DNA of 49,775 bases from positions 1 to 49,775 of the forward strand of contig CAJUKV010000028.1 of the NCBI GenBank assembly GCA_910587305.1, written 5' to 3'. Below, piece after piece: positions 41,490 to 49,775 of the stretch; the stretch's first letter is position 1; every line of letters begins with the position of its first letter. The DNA is from an uncultured Lachnospiraceae bacterium (GTDB lineage Bacteria; Bacillota; Clostridia; Lachnospirales; Lachnospiraceae). A program made the position numbers and the translations under genes. The notes below the pieces were generated by a model. It worked only from the letters and a program-made list of their open reading frames with translations, had not been told where the DNA came from and searched no databases.

Positions 41490-41531
41490 AGATCATGTAA
41501 TTTTTAAGTCCGGGTTTTCCGGAGCAAATAA

Positions 41532-41611
41532 GCGGATATGGCGGAATTGGCAGACGCGGCGGTTTTAGGTGCCGCTGGGCGACCGTGCAGGTTCGAGTCC
41601 TGTTATCCGCA
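41532..41611 (+). tRNA. tRNA-Leu (anticodon UAG)
   Basis: An 80-nt cloverleaf. Acceptor arms GCGGATA/TATCCGC with discriminator A, D arm GCGGAATTGGCAGACGC, anticodon stem GCGGT/GCCGC around loop TTTAGGT (anticodon TAG), a variable arm of about ten bases typical of a short class II arm, and T arm GCAGG-TTCGAGT-CCTGT. CCA is not encoded. It reads CUA and CUN leucine codons and has its own promoter and terminator. Confidence 0.95.
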
Positions 41612-41613
41612 TT

Positions 41614-41645
41614 TAAAGAACGCCTGAAATAGGCGTTCTTTTTAT
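41614..41645. terminator. Terminator after tRNA-Leu
   Basis: A 10-bp stem AAGAACGCCT/AGGCGTTCTT with GAAAT loop, followed by TTTTA. The symmetry suits both strands, so it may also end the YbaK transcript. Confidence 0.85.
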
Positions 41646-41746
41646 TTTGTATTGTATATCGCATTGCAAATCATAAAAAAATGTCCGTTAGCAAAGAAGC
41701 AGGATTTTAGAGGCATCCAAAGCCGTTTGACCTATACGAACTGATA

Positions 41747-42220
41747 TCAGCCCTCCGCTAATTTGCATACGTCAACCCATCCTTCCTCCCCGGCATATTT
41801 TTCCATCTCCGGTATGGTAAGTTCAATAGCGCTGTTGCTGCTGCCGCAGGCCGGAAACACCGTCTCAAATCGTTTTAAAGATTCATCCAGATACACCTTC
41901 ACCCCCGGATTAACCGCAAAGGGGCAGACTCCCCCTACGGCATGCCCCACCAAAAGCGTTGCTTCATCCGGCGAGAGCATTTTGGCCTTTGTGCCAAATT
42001 GCTTTTTATATTTTCCATTGTCAATTTTCACATCCCCTGCGGCTACCACCAAAATTGCATGTCCCTCCACCATAAAAGAAAGCGTTTTTGCAATTCTTTG
42101 GGGCTCACAGCCAAGCGCCTGCGCCGCTAAAGCCACCGTTGCGCTGGATACCTCAAATTCCCGGATTCTTTCTTCCATTCCATACTCTCTAAAATATTCC
42201 CTTACTCTGTCAATTGCCAC
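41747..42220 (-). CDS. YbaK/ProX-type aminoacyl-tRNA deacylase
   Basis: A 157-residue editing-domain protein. Members hydrolyse mischarged tRNAs such as Cys-tRNA(Pro) or Ala-tRNA(Pro) in trans. Conserved features are the RIAKTLSFM segment with Lys45 (equivalent to the essential lysine of YbaK), the KMLSPDEA stretch, GHAVGGVCPFA and the final ACGSSNSAIELT. Start codon is GTG at 42220, with AAGGAGG nine bases upstream. The exact misacylated substrate is not readable. Neighbours suggest no operon partner. Confidence 0.88.
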   Translation of the reverse strand: MAIDRVREYFREYGMEERIREFEVSSATVALAAQALGCEPQRIAKTLSFMVEGHAILVVAAGDVKIDNGKYKKQFGTKAKMLSPDEATLLVGHAVGGVCPFAVNPGVKVYLDESLKRFETVFPACGSSNSAIELTIPEMEKYAGEEGWVDVCKLAEG

Positions 42221-42383
42221 TATTTCTTTCCTCCTTAACTTTTATGTGCACTCCCAAATTCTCTTTTGCAGCTTTCTTTGCAGTCAGTTTACTGCGGGCA
42301 TTACAGCTGTTTTACAATAAAAAGCATAAAAATCACATCCGTTTTTTAATTTAATAAAATACCCTGCACTCCGCAGAAATGAA

Positions 42384-43118
42384 TCAATCGGCAAGCCCAA
42401 ACGCACTCAGGTAAACCCCCACCGACCGGCTCATTTCCTTAGCAAAATCCGAGTTATATTTTCTCTCGCAAAAACCTCTGCTCCACGCCTCGAAGCTTAC
42501 GGATTTACATTCCTTATCAAACATTCTGCGCAGCGCATCCCCGTCTTTGCGCCGATAGACGTTTTCCTGTACAATATCCTCAAGGCGACATCTCTCCGGT
42601 TTGAGACGTTCCTGCTGCTGGAGCGTTGGATAGCCAAACACCAGCATAGCCGCCGGGAAAACATATTCCGGCAGGTTTAAAAGTTCCCTGTGAATCTCGC
42701 AATTTTCCATAATATCCCCAATATAGCAGGAACCAATTCCCATGCTCTGAGCTGCCGTAACAGCATTTTGCGCCGCAATGTTTGTATCCGACACTGCAAG
42801 CATCAAATCCCCCACTCCCGGCTTTCTAGGCTCACACCCGCCCTCCAAAAAGGCGTCGTACCATTTCTGCAAATCCGCGCAAAAGATAAGCGCCATCTTT
42901 GCCTTTGCAATAAAAGGCTGGTTGTCGCAAGTCTCGGACAGCCTTCTCTTAAGCGCTTCATCCGTAATGTCAAGGATCGTGTATAGCTGCTGATTCCCCG
43001 CCGTTGGAGCGGCCATTGCCGCGCACAAAATTTCTTTTTTCTGCTCCGGCGTAATTTCCTGCTCTGTAAAAACACGCACGGATTTTCTTCTGTGTAATTC
43101 TCTTATTATCTCGTTCAT
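42384..43118 (-). CDS. Nitroreductase-family flavoprotein
   Basis: A 244-residue FMN-dependent reductase. The N-terminal HRRKSVRVFTEQEI motif binds FMN phosphate, followed by AAMAAPTAGNQQ. The central AAQNAVTAAQSMGIGSCYIGDI and VFPAAMLVFGYP are standard. The extended C-terminal tail suits the NfsA-like or smaller NADPH-flavin oxidoreductase branch. It probably reduces quinones, nitro compounds or flavins with NAD(P)H in the cytosol. GAGGGCGGG precedes the ATG. It is about 160 nt downstream of barstar on the same strand, with a GC-rich hairpin region in between. Confidence 0.9.
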   Translation of the reverse strand: MNEIIRELHRRKSVRVFTEQEITPEQKKEILCAAMAAPTAGNQQLYTILDITDEALKRRLSETCDNQPFIAKAKMALIFCADLQKWYDAFLEGGCEPRKPGVGDLMLAVSDTNIAAQNAVTAAQSMGIGSCYIGDIMENCEIHRELLNLPEYVFPAAMLVFGYPTLQQQERLKPERCRLEDIVQENVYRRKDGDALRRMFDKECKSVSFEAWSRGFCERKYNSDFAKEMSRSVGVYLSAFGLAD

Positions 43119-43272
43119 TTACCCGCCCTCTCTTAAAATATCTATCCTTTTCAAGGTTCATCTGAGCTTAATCCGGCTTTCCTTACCCTATTCCCCTCGT
43201 ACCTGCCGGCAGGCAGCTATTCGGTCTTCGGCCGCATAGTTACTAAATCCGGTTATCGGAAACTCTCCTCCA

Positions 43273-43542
43273 CTATTGAAATTCCAGCCGTATCTTATCA
43301 TTTTCCTCCGCCGCCACATAAGCCACCTTCACCAAAGCCTCTGCATAGTTCCCCAAGGCGCCCTCCAAAGCGTCCAAATTCCGAAACAAAAGCTTTGTCT
43401 CCTCATAAGTATCCGTCAGGCAATCATATAAGGCATCCAGATTCCTCCCATACCATTCAGGAAAATGTAACGCCCTGTTTAAAGTATCATGCAGCACATC
43501 CCTGTTTTTTATTTCATTTCCATCTATGATACAAATTTGCAT
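43273..43542 (-). CDS. Barstar-family ribonuclease inhibitor
   Basis: An 89-residue barstar homologue. The inhibitory helix FPEWYGRNLDALYDCLTD carries Asp36 and Asp40, equivalent to barstar Asp35 and Asp39, which plug the barnase active site. It should neutralise in the cytosol the ribonuclease encoded 31 nt upstream. I start at the ATG at 43542 with GGGGGT seven bases before it, a binding site resembling the family A tail (GGGGGTATAA). A longer in-frame extension overlaps the ribonuclease gene and is rejected. Confidence 0.9.
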   Translation of the reverse strand: MQICIIDGNEIKNRDVLHDTLNRALHFPEWYGRNLDALYDCLTDTYEETKLLFRNLDALEGALGNYAEALVKVAYVAAEENDKIRLEFQ

Positions 43543-43573
43543 CGTTATACCCCCTGCATCCTTTCTATTTCCC

Positions 43574-44362
43574 CTATTCTCCTTCATACAAAAGTTCAAA
43601 TGACAGGTAATGATCCTCCGTATAATATATCAATCCGTCGTTAGAAAATACAATACGTTTTGCGCCGCGCTTTTTTGCTCCAAGAGTATCTATATCGCAT
43701 TCCGTATAAATCCGTCCCTCTTCTTCGGGCAGCAGCCCTTCATAATTTCCAAAGCGGCTTCCACCAATGCACATCCCCGGCGCATAGGGTTCTAAAGACC
43801 CTCCTGTCCATCCTAACGCCTCCGCTTCCTTCTTTGTGATAAAATTAGATGGCAGCTGACCGTATAAATGAATATACAAAGCCACATCTTCCTTGGAAGT
43901 ATATGTACCGTCTTCAGAAAGCGCAGGGCTTTTTTCTTCCTCCTTTAGGTCCTGCTCCCTGCTTTCGCCCGTATCAGCCTCCTGCAAAGAGTTTTCATCC
44001 GGCATGGCTTTATCCGGCGCTTCTTTCTCCGATTCGGCTTTATCTGATTCAACCACATCCGGCCCGGTCTTATCCGCCGTATCTTCCGCTTTTTCCAGGT
44101 GTGGCTCGCTGTCAGTCTCTAAATCACCGCCCCTGGTTTCTAACGCGGCATCGTCTTTTGCCCCGGTATCTTTTTCTATTTCAGCATTATTTTCTATTTC
44201 AGCATCATTTTCTACTGCAGCATTATCCCCTGCCGTAACATTGCTTTCCATCGCAGCATTATTTTCCATCACGGCATTTTTTTCCGTTGTCTTCCCGGCG
44301 CTGCATCCTATCAGCATAAATGCCAGCAAAAACATTGTTAAAAATCGCAAATTCTTCTTCAT
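43574..44362 (-). CDS. Surface-anchored barnase-like ribonuclease lipoprotein
   Basis: A 262-residue predicted lipoprotein: signal peptide with lipobox LIGC (Cys20), a very acidic, repetitive Asn/Asp/Glu/Ala linker (about 28-145), and a C-terminal barnase-type domain (about 151-262). The domain has LYGQLPSNFITKKEAEALGW and APGMCIGGSRFGN, with the catalytic residues Glu221 (IYTECDID), Arg236 (KRIVFSND) and His251 (TEDHY). Barstar follows at once, confirming the assignment. Lipid anchoring suggests an exported toxin displayed on the cell. Start uncertain: ATG 44362 (chosen, normal lipoprotein leader) or ATG 44374; the longer frame to 44518 lacks support. Confidence 0.88.
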   Translation of the reverse strand: MKKNLRFLTMFLLAFMLIGCSAGKTTEKNAVMENNAAMESNVTAGDNAAVENDAEIENNAEIEKDTGAKDDAALETRGGDLETDSEPHLEKAEDTADKTGPDVVESDKAESEKEAPDKAMPDENSLQEADTGESREQDLKEEEKSPALSEDGTYTSKEDVALYIHLYGQLPSNFITKKEAEALGWTGGSLEPYAPGMCIGGSRFGNYEGLLPEEEGRIYTECDIDTLGAKKRGAKRIVFSNDGLIYYTEDHYLSFELLYEGE

Positions 44363-44475
44363 AATAAAAACCATACTCCCTTCCAACCCTTTAAATATGC
44401 TTTTCTTTCTACTTATTTTAAAGAAACAAAATTTACCCGTCAAGAAATATTCCTGTATATAGATAAAAAATAAAA

Positions 44476-44503
44476 TTGTTTTTATAGAAAAAACTGCTAT
44501 AAT
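44476..44503 (+). promoter_or_regulatory. Promoter candidate of the two-receiver hybrid kinase
   Basis: TTGTTT (44476-44481), a 16-nt spacer and TATAAT (44498-44503), about 72 nt before the chosen start. Confidence 0.55.
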
Positions 44504-44575
44504 TATAGTTAGGTTCATGTAAATATGACTATTTAATTATCGTCCATGGACAAAAGATTTACAGGAGGAAAACTC

Positions 44576-47131
44576 ATGGATAACCAGGATAAGGCGGGAA
44601 GCCGTACAAGACGTTTTTTAATAGGAAGCTTCACTCTCCTTTTAGTCATAAGTGCCAGCGCATTCTTATGTTTGGGATATTATATGAGCGTTACAAGCAG
44701 GGAATCTATTGATAAAGTGGGCCGTATGTATATGACAGGTATAAACAAACAGCTTTCCGCCCACTTCCGGACACTTATGACCTTAAAGCTGGAACAGGCA
44801 GAAACTGTTGTGGAGGTTGTTTCAACAGATATTGACAATGCGGAAGAATTATACCAGGAATTAGTCTACCGGATTCATGTCAGGGATTTTCATTATCTGG
44901 CCCTGTGTTCTGAAAGCAGAGTTCTGGAAATGCTTTACGGAGAACAGATTTATATTGCTGATCCTGAGCCCTTTTTCGAATCATTAGCGAATAAGGAAAA
45001 AAAGATTGCGATAGGCCGGGACGAGTCCGGAAACGAAGTGGTTTTGTTTGGTATCAGCGCAGACTACCCCATGAAAAACGGAGAAAAATGCCTGGCTTTA
45101 ATTGCCGCTCTTCCCATAGAATACATTAGTCAGATGCTGGATACGGAAGAAACGGATGATTTGGTGTACACCCATATCATTCGAAAGGATGGAAGTTTTA
45201 TCTCCAGTGCCATAAGCGACGAACATTCGGATTATTTTACCAGCCTTTACGATCGATACCCTGAAGACTCTTCCGACAAAATAGAAGCGTATATTGAAGC
45301 GCTCTCCACATCCATGCAAAACAAGGAGGATTATTCCGTTATCATGGAACTGGGTGGAAGCAGAGAGCTGATATATTGTACTTTGCTTCCTTATTCGGAA
45401 TGGCACCTGATTACCGTTCTACCCTTTGGGGCTTTAAATCAAACGGTAGAAAGCCTGAATCTGAATACTACAATTACTACCATATTGGTCTTTGTACTCA
45501 TTCTTCTGATACTGCTGATTATTTTCTATATTTACTATAAAATGAGCTGCCAGCAGCTTCTCGATTTGGATGCGGCGAGGCAGGAGGCTATCCAGGCGAC
45601 CAAGGCCAAAAGTGAATTTCTTTCAAACATGAGCCACGATATCCGCACTCCGATGAATGCAATCGTGGGTATGACGGCTATTGCAACCACACACATTGAC
45701 GATATGGAGCATGTACAGCACTGCCTTAAGAAAATAGCATTATCCGGCAAACACCTGCTTGGACTTATCAACGATGTTTTAGATATGTCAAAAATTGAAA
45801 GCGGAAAACTTACGCTGACAGCGGAACGGATTTCTTTACGGGAAATATCAGACGGAATTGTCAGCATCGTACAGCCCCAGATTAAAAGCAAAAAGCAAGA
45901 CTTTAGTGTGCACATTGATAATATTATGGCAGAGGAAGTGTACTGCGATGGCGTACGTTTGAATCAGATTCTTTTAAACCTTTTGTCCAATGCGATTAAA
46001 TATACGCAGGAAGGCGGTTCCATACAGCTGTCCCTGTACCAGGAGGATGCGCCGCCGCCGGAAAAAGAGAACTATGTTCGAACACATATTAAAGTGAAGG
46101 ATAACGGAATTGGCATGACCTCCGAATTTATGGAGCATATTTTTGATTCCTATTCCAGAGCGGATAGTAAACGTGTACAAAAAACCGAAGGAGCCGGACT
46201 TGGCATGGCTATCACCAAATATATAGTAGCCGCCATGGATGGAACCATTACCGTAGAAAGCGAACTAAACAAAGGTACTGAATTCCACGTAATATTGGAT
46301 ATGGAAAAAGCAACCGAACAGGAAACCGATATGTTGCTTCCCCCCTGGAAAATGCTGGTGGTAGACGATGATGAAATCTTATGCCGCACTGCCGTGGATA
46401 CATTGGAATCTATCGGAATACAAGCTGACTGGACACAAAGCGGAGATAAGGCAATTGAACTGGTAAAGCTCCATCATCAGATGCGGGATGAATATCAAAT
46501 TGTTCTTTTAGATTGGAAGCTTCCGGAACAGGACGGTATTACAATTGCCAAGCGCATGAAGCAAATCACAGATATACCAATAATCCTGATTTCAGCATAT
46601 GACTGGGGCGAATTTGAGACGGAAGCAAAGGCGGCAGGTATTACCGGTTTTATTGCAAAACCATTATTCAAATCAACCTTGTTCTATGGATTAAAAAAAT
46701 ATATGAATGTCTCCGAAGCGGCAAACAATACGAATATTGATATGGATTTAGCCGGACACAATATATTGGTTGCAGAGGATAATGATTTAAACTGGGAAAT
46801 CTTAAACGAACTTTTATCTGACTTCGGCATGAAACTGGAATGGGCTGAAAACGGACAAGTCTGTTTAGAAAAATTTGAGGCTTCCGAGCCGGGATATTAC
46901 GCAGCAATACTAATGGATATCCGTATGCCTGTCATGAATGGTATTGAGGCCACACAGCAAATTCGCGCGTCGGCTCATTCGGACGCAAAGACAATTCCCA
47001 TTATCGCCATGACTGCGGATGCTTTTTCGGAAGATGTGCAACGGTGCGTAGACAGTGGAATGAACGCCCATACGGCAAAGCCAATTAACCTGGATGAAGT
47101 AATCTCCCTGTTGAAAAAATTCATCCTGTAA
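44576..47131 (+). CDS. Membrane hybrid histidine kinase with two receiver domains
   Basis: An 851-residue sensor kinase. TM1 (about 14-36) and TM2 (about 298-322) flank a Cache-like extracellular domain of some 260 residues that senses a small ligand. The HisKA motif MSHDIRTPMN has phosphoacceptor His354. The HATPase has LLSNAIKYT, DNGIGMTSEF and GAGLGMAITKY. Two receivers follow: Asp646 (LLDWKLPEQDG) and Asp781 (LMDIRMPVMNG). No HPt domain or separate output regulator is adjacent. The ATG at 44576 is seven bases after GGAGG; the ORF extends ten codons upstream without a binding site. Divergent from the barnase gene. Confidence 0.93.
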   Translation: MDNQDKAGSRTRRFLIGSFTLLLVISASAFLCLGYYMSVTSRESIDKVGRMYMTGINKQLSAHFRTLMTLKLEQAETVVEVVSTDIDNAEELYQELVYRIHVRDFHYLALCSESRVLEMLYGEQIYIADPEPFFESLANKEKKIAIGRDESGNEVVLFGISADYPMKNGEKCLALIAALPIEYISQMLDTEETDDLVYTHIIRKDGSFISSAISDEHSDYFTSLYDRYPEDSSDKIEAYIEALSTSMQNKEDYSVIMELGGSRELIYCTLLPYSEWHLITVLPFGALNQTVESLNLNTTITTILVFVLILLILLIIFYIYYKMSCQQLLDLDAARQEAIQATKAKSEFLSNMSHDIRTPMNAIVGMTAIATTHIDDMEHVQHCLKKIALSGKHLLGLINDVLDMSKIESGKLTLTAERISLREISDGIVSIVQPQIKSKKQDFSVHIDNIMAEEVYCDGVRLNQILLNLLSNAIKYTQEGGSIQLSLYQEDAPPPEKENYVRTHIKVKDNGIGMTSEFMEHIFDSYSRADSKRVQKTEGAGLGMAITKYIVAAMDGTITVESELNKGTEFHVILDMEKATEQETDMLLPPWKMLVVDDDEILCRTAVDTLESIGIQADWTQSGDKAIELVKLHHQMRDEYQIVLLDWKLPEQDGITIAKRMKQITDIPIILISAYDWGEFETEAKAAGITGFIAKPLFKSTLFYGLKKYMNVSEAANNTNIDMDLAGHNILVAEDNDLNWEILNELLSDFGMKLEWAENGQVCLEKFEASEPGYYAAILMDIRMPVMNGIEATQQIRASAHSDAKTIPIIAMTADAFSEDVQRCVDSGMNAHTAKPINLDEVISLLKKFIL

Positions 47132-47183
47132 AAATAAAATCCGGCTACTGCAAAAATATTCTATCAATTAAAACCTATCAACC

Positions 47184-47230
47184 AAAAACCCCGCGTGGCA
47201 TAATGTTAGCCTCTTGCGGGGTTTACTTTT
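47184..47230 (+). terminator. Intrinsic terminator of the two-receiver kinase gene
   Basis: AACCCCGC/GCGGGGTT stem extended by GTGGC..GCC pairs, then TTACTTTTT. Confidence 0.8.
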
Positions 47231-47301
47231 TCATAAAAAATACAAATATATAGGCATTCCGCCGTGTCTTTCATATCCACGCTCCCGGCTTAAGCTTAAA
47301 A

Positions 47302-47625
47302 TCGAATAGGGGAAAAGCCTTCCTATACTCGCGCGCCGGGTACCCGTCAGCTTCTGCTGACAATCATCCTCTGGGTGGCCCTGTGCAGTCGAGCAGGGTA
47401 GCAGAAGCATGGCCCTCATGCTGCCCTGGCAGCAATTCCTTATACAGGTCAGCGCAATTAAGTAGGAAGGTTTTCTCCCTACTCTCCGCACGGCCCGTGT
47501 GCCACTTTAGTGGCATATTTCCTCTGCACAGGCCTGTAATCGAGTAGGGAAGATTTTCTCCCTGTCCGCTGCGCGGCCGCATGCTGCAACAGCAGCAAAC
47601 ATCCATATGTGGGCCTGTGCATCAA
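47302..47625 (-). repeat. Family D composite array, about four units
   Basis: Units near 47302-47395, 47396-47455 (degenerate), 47456-47537 and 47538-47625. Apical stems vary in a paired manner: GTCAGC/GCTGAC, GCCAC/GTGGC and GCTGC/GCAGC. The terminal hairpins GAGTAGGGA/TCCCTACTC type recur. The 689-bp gap 47132-47820 holds only this, two terminators and two short CGCTTCGCGA palindromes (47633-47690). Confidence 0.75.
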
Positions 47626-47693
47626 ACGCCGACACGCTTCGCGAATCGGCTTATTGCATTAAACGCTGCCACGCTTCGCGAGACAGCTTTTTA

Positions 47694-47736
47694 TTAAAAA
47701 GGGCAAATCCAAGTATTTCTACTTAAATCTGCCCTT
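47694..47736 (-). terminator. Intrinsic terminator of the peptide-binding lipoprotein gene
   Basis: Minus-strand stem GGGCAGATTTAAGTA pairs with TACTTGGATTTGCCC and is followed by TTTTT. Confidence 0.88.
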
Positions 47737-47820
47737 CTTTAAATATCTGAATATATCAGTGCTGCCTCTCACTGAGGTCAGCTTATTGGCTATTAAACCA
47801 ACACTGTTTTACACTTATCT

Positions 47821-49620
47821 TTATTCAGCTGTGTCTGCTGCACCGTCTTCCACGGCATCAGCTGCCGTATCTGCTGCGCCACCATCAGCGATATCTGCAT
47901 ACATGAAATACCAGTAGCCGTAAGGTGAATGCCAGGAACCTGTAATCTTGTCACTCTGTAACCAGAAGTCATTGTAGTAAGCTACAGGGATACATCCTGT
48001 TTCTTCCATAAGAATATCCTCTGCCGTATGCAGTGCCTCGGAACGCTCTGCTGCGTCAAGTGTTGTTCTGGAAGTTTCCATAGCCGCATCATAATCTGCA
48101 TTATTGAACTTACCATCATTGTTTCCGTTTGTGGAGTAAAGTAAGTCTAACATATTGGAAGGATCGCTGTAATCGCCAACCCAGCCGTTACGTGCGGAAT
48201 CATAATCGCCGTTACGACGCATAGGTGTGAAGCTTGCCCACTCTACGATATCTACCGTAAGGTCAATGCCAAGCTCTCCCCAAGCCTGCTGTAAGTACTC
48301 AGCTACAACTTTGTGATAACCTACATCATTTGTGGAATAGGAAATGGAAGGGAATCCCTCTCCATCCGGATAGCCTGCCTCAGCAAGGAGCTTTTTAGCT
48401 TCCTCTACGTTTGCTTCATGGTTTGTAACATCAATGTAAGGCTGTCCGCCATTTGCATTGTCCATAAACTGGCTTCCGTCCGTATCAATCCAGCCGGGGC
48501 CCATGAAGTTGCTGGCTGCCGAATATGTACCCTGCATCAAAGTGTCTGCAACATACTCACGGTCAATTGCAAGGCTTAATGCCTTACGTACCTTTGCATC
48601 ATTGAAAGGCTCTCTCTGTGTATTAACGCTTAAATAATATGTTCCGATAATCGGATCTACATAGAAATCGGCATTTCCCTCTAAGGAAGGAATTTCTTCC
48701 GTAGGAACATCCTTAATCATAAGAACTTCACCTGTCTGGTATGCACTGTAGGAAGCGTTAGCGTCCTCAATCAGATTCCACTTGATACCGTCAAGCTTGA
48801 TTGCATCCGCATTCCAGTAGTTAGGGTTCTTGCTCATGAGAATATAAGATCCGGGTACCCATTCCGATATATAGAAAGGACCGTTGGAAATATAAGTCTC
48901 AGCTGAGGTTGCCCATGCATCGCCGTTTGCTTCGATTGTTGCCTGCTGTACAGGGCTTAAAGTAGCAAATGCTGCAAGGCTGCCAAAGTAAGAACAAGGA
49001 GCATTTAAAGTAACAACCAGTGTGCTGTCATCTTCTGCCGCTACCTGCAGAGCGTCTAAGTCGCCCTCAATTGCCTTGTCATAACCTTCTACCATAGAAA
49101 GTACCGTCTCAGCATAGGGAGCCGCTACCATAGGGTCACATACTCTCTTCCAGCTGTAAACAAAATCGTTCGCAGTAAGGTCGCTGCCATCAGACCATTT
49201 TAAACCGTCTCTTAAATGGAAAGTCCATGTAAGACCATCCTCGCTTGTCTCCCAGGATTCTGCCTGTCCGGGAGCCAACTTGCCATCCTGATCTACTGTC
49301 AGGAGACATTCAAAAGAATGAAGCAGCATATTGCCGCCGTCCACCGCACTGTTAAGCGCAGGGTCAATTGTTTCAGGGTCAGGTCCTACCTGTACGGAAA
49401 GAATCTTCTCTCCGCTTGCCGTAGCAGGCGCCTCTGCGCTCTCATCGCTACTGTCTGTGGTTTCAGCTGCATCTGCCGCATCATCACCTTCGGTGGTATC
49501 CGCCGCATCCGTACTTTCAGCCGCATCGTTGCTGCCGGAATTACTATTACCGCCGCCGCAGGCCGAAAGTCCGATAACCATAGTAACTGCCAACATAAGG
49601 GCGATTACTCTTTTTTTCAT
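47821..49620 (-). CDS. Oligopeptide ABC transporter substrate-binding lipoprotein
   Basis: A 599-residue OppA-like protein (SBP_bac_5 family). Lipobox LSAC (Cys21) is followed by an Asp/Ala/Thr-rich linker, then the binding domain (about 78-560). The latter has DPETIDPALNSAVDGGNML, GLTWTFHLRDGLKWSDG, VRKALSLAIDREYVAD and YSDPSNMLDLLYSTNG, typical of peptide-binding proteins. A short Ala/Asp-rich tail ends it. It captures peptides at the cell surface for import; permease and ATPase genes are not in the window but may lie elsewhere. AGGAGGAA precedes the ATG. A hairpin lies in the leader. Confidence 0.93.
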   Translation of the reverse strand: MKKRVIALMLAVTMVIGLSACGGGNSNSGSNDAAESTDAADTTEGDDAADAAETTDSSDESAEAPATASGEKILSVQVGPDPETIDPALNSAVDGGNMLLHSFECLLTVDQDGKLAPGQAESWETSEDGLTWTFHLRDGLKWSDGSDLTANDFVYSWKRVCDPMVAAPYAETVLSMVEGYDKAIEGDLDALQVAAEDDSTLVVTLNAPCSYFGSLAAFATLSPVQQATIEANGDAWATSAETYISNGPFYISEWVPGSYILMSKNPNYWNADAIKLDGIKWNLIEDANASYSAYQTGEVLMIKDVPTEEIPSLEGNADFYVDPIIGTYYLSVNTQREPFNDAKVRKALSLAIDREYVADTLMQGTYSAASNFMGPGWIDTDGSQFMDNANGGQPYIDVTNHEANVEEAKKLLAEAGYPDGEGFPSISYSTNDVGYHKVVAEYLQQAWGELGIDLTVDIVEWASFTPMRRNGDYDSARNGWVGDYSDPSNMLDLLYSTNGNNDGKFNNADYDAAMETSRTTLDAAERSEALHTAEDILMEETGCIPVAYYNDFWLQSDKITGSWHSPYGYWYFMYADIADGGAADTAADAVEDGAADTAE

Positions 49621-49654
49621 AACTTTTCCTCCTCTTAAATTTTTAAAATTAACA

Positions 49655-49709
49655 AATATAGACTTTTTAACGTCTATATTGGTTTACCACATTTTATAGG
49701 CCTTGTCAA
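49655..49709 (-). promoter_or_regulatory. Leader palindrome and -35 element of the peptide-binding gene
   Basis: A perfect 9-bp inverted repeat AATATAGAC/GTCTATATT (49655-49663, 49672-49680) lies about 35 nt before the ATG. Upstream TTGACA (49709-49704) is a consensus -35, but the -10 17 nt on (TAAACC) is poor. The palindrome could be an operator or a 5' stabilising hairpin. 49710-49775 shows only a single TTATCCACA at 49739-49747. Confidence 0.4.
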
Positions 49710-49775
49710 TAACATAATTATCTTGAGTTTCCGCAGTTTTATCCACAAGGTCCTGATTTTATGAGTATCATAGTG

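Noticed and set aside
41305..41664. 119-codon ORF on the minus strand
   Set aside because: It runs antisense through tRNA-Leu, its terminator and the GH38 start; chance frame.
44363..44518. Long N-terminal extension of the barnase lipoprotein
   Set aside because: It would place a second hydrophobic stretch before the lipoprotein signal, lacks a binding site and overlaps the divergent promoter region.

Overview
The window looks like chromosome of an anaerobic, low-to-mid GC Gram-positive gut bacterium of the class Clostridia, most likely a Lachnospiraceae member. The inference rests on strong AGGAGG-type ribosome binding sites, a ptb-buk butyrate pair, a PPi-type phosphofructokinase, a CBS-domain pyrophosphatase, a long-form hpf, a tRNA-Leu without encoded CCA, and large hybrid histidine kinases. 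No rRNA, CRISPR array, transposase, integrase or phage gene was recognised.

Layout. 0-6 kb: a small membrane protein, a macrodomain/class-M sirtuin pair, a TIM-barrel sugar isomerase, mtnA and two small proteins. 6-13 kb: a LysR regulator divergent from an SDR and two aldo/keto reductases (one with a ferredoxin tail), then ptb-buk. 13-24 kb: a hybrid kinase, hpf, an SH3-NlpC/P60 wall hydrolase with a WalR-like box, two lipoproteins (DUF5722-like and BMP family) and a sugar isomerase. Between hpf and the wall hydrolase lies an isolated cluster of DnaA-box-like 9-mers. 24-32 kb: xpaC-telA, a CBS-PPase, an AEC transporter, PPi-PFK and a CaCA antiporter. 32.6-34.7 kb: an AT-rich island with a TIGR04255-like gene, a 54-residue ORF and an MBL hydrolase; both large genes are broken, one by a 1-nt shift in a T7 run and one by an in-frame TAA. 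34.8-41.4 kb: an alpha-mannoside utilisation set (GH38, ROK kinase, GntR, long class I mannose-6-phosphate isomerase). 41.5-49.8 kb: tRNA-Leu, a YbaK-type deacylase, a nitroreductase, a barnase-like lipoprotein with barstar, a two-receiver hybrid kinase and an oligopeptide-binding lipoprotein.

The most striking global feature is a set of dispersed, hairpin-rich repeat families, each with a fixed position relative to genes. Families A and B abut start codons and supply the Shine-Dalgarno sequence. Family C lies between co-directional genes of the reductase/ptb/buk block. Family D follows the T-tract of intrinsic terminators. E and F are 3'-end or intergenic palindromes. Copies of A and D show compensatory stem changes, so structure appears to be maintained.

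The best candidate for an undescribed system is the TIGR04255-like / small ORF / MBL cassette, which is translationally coupled but seems inactivated here. The barnase lipoprotein/barstar pair and the stand-alone macrodomain-sirtuin pair are other accessory modules. All functional calls come from motif recognition by eye; no database search was run.
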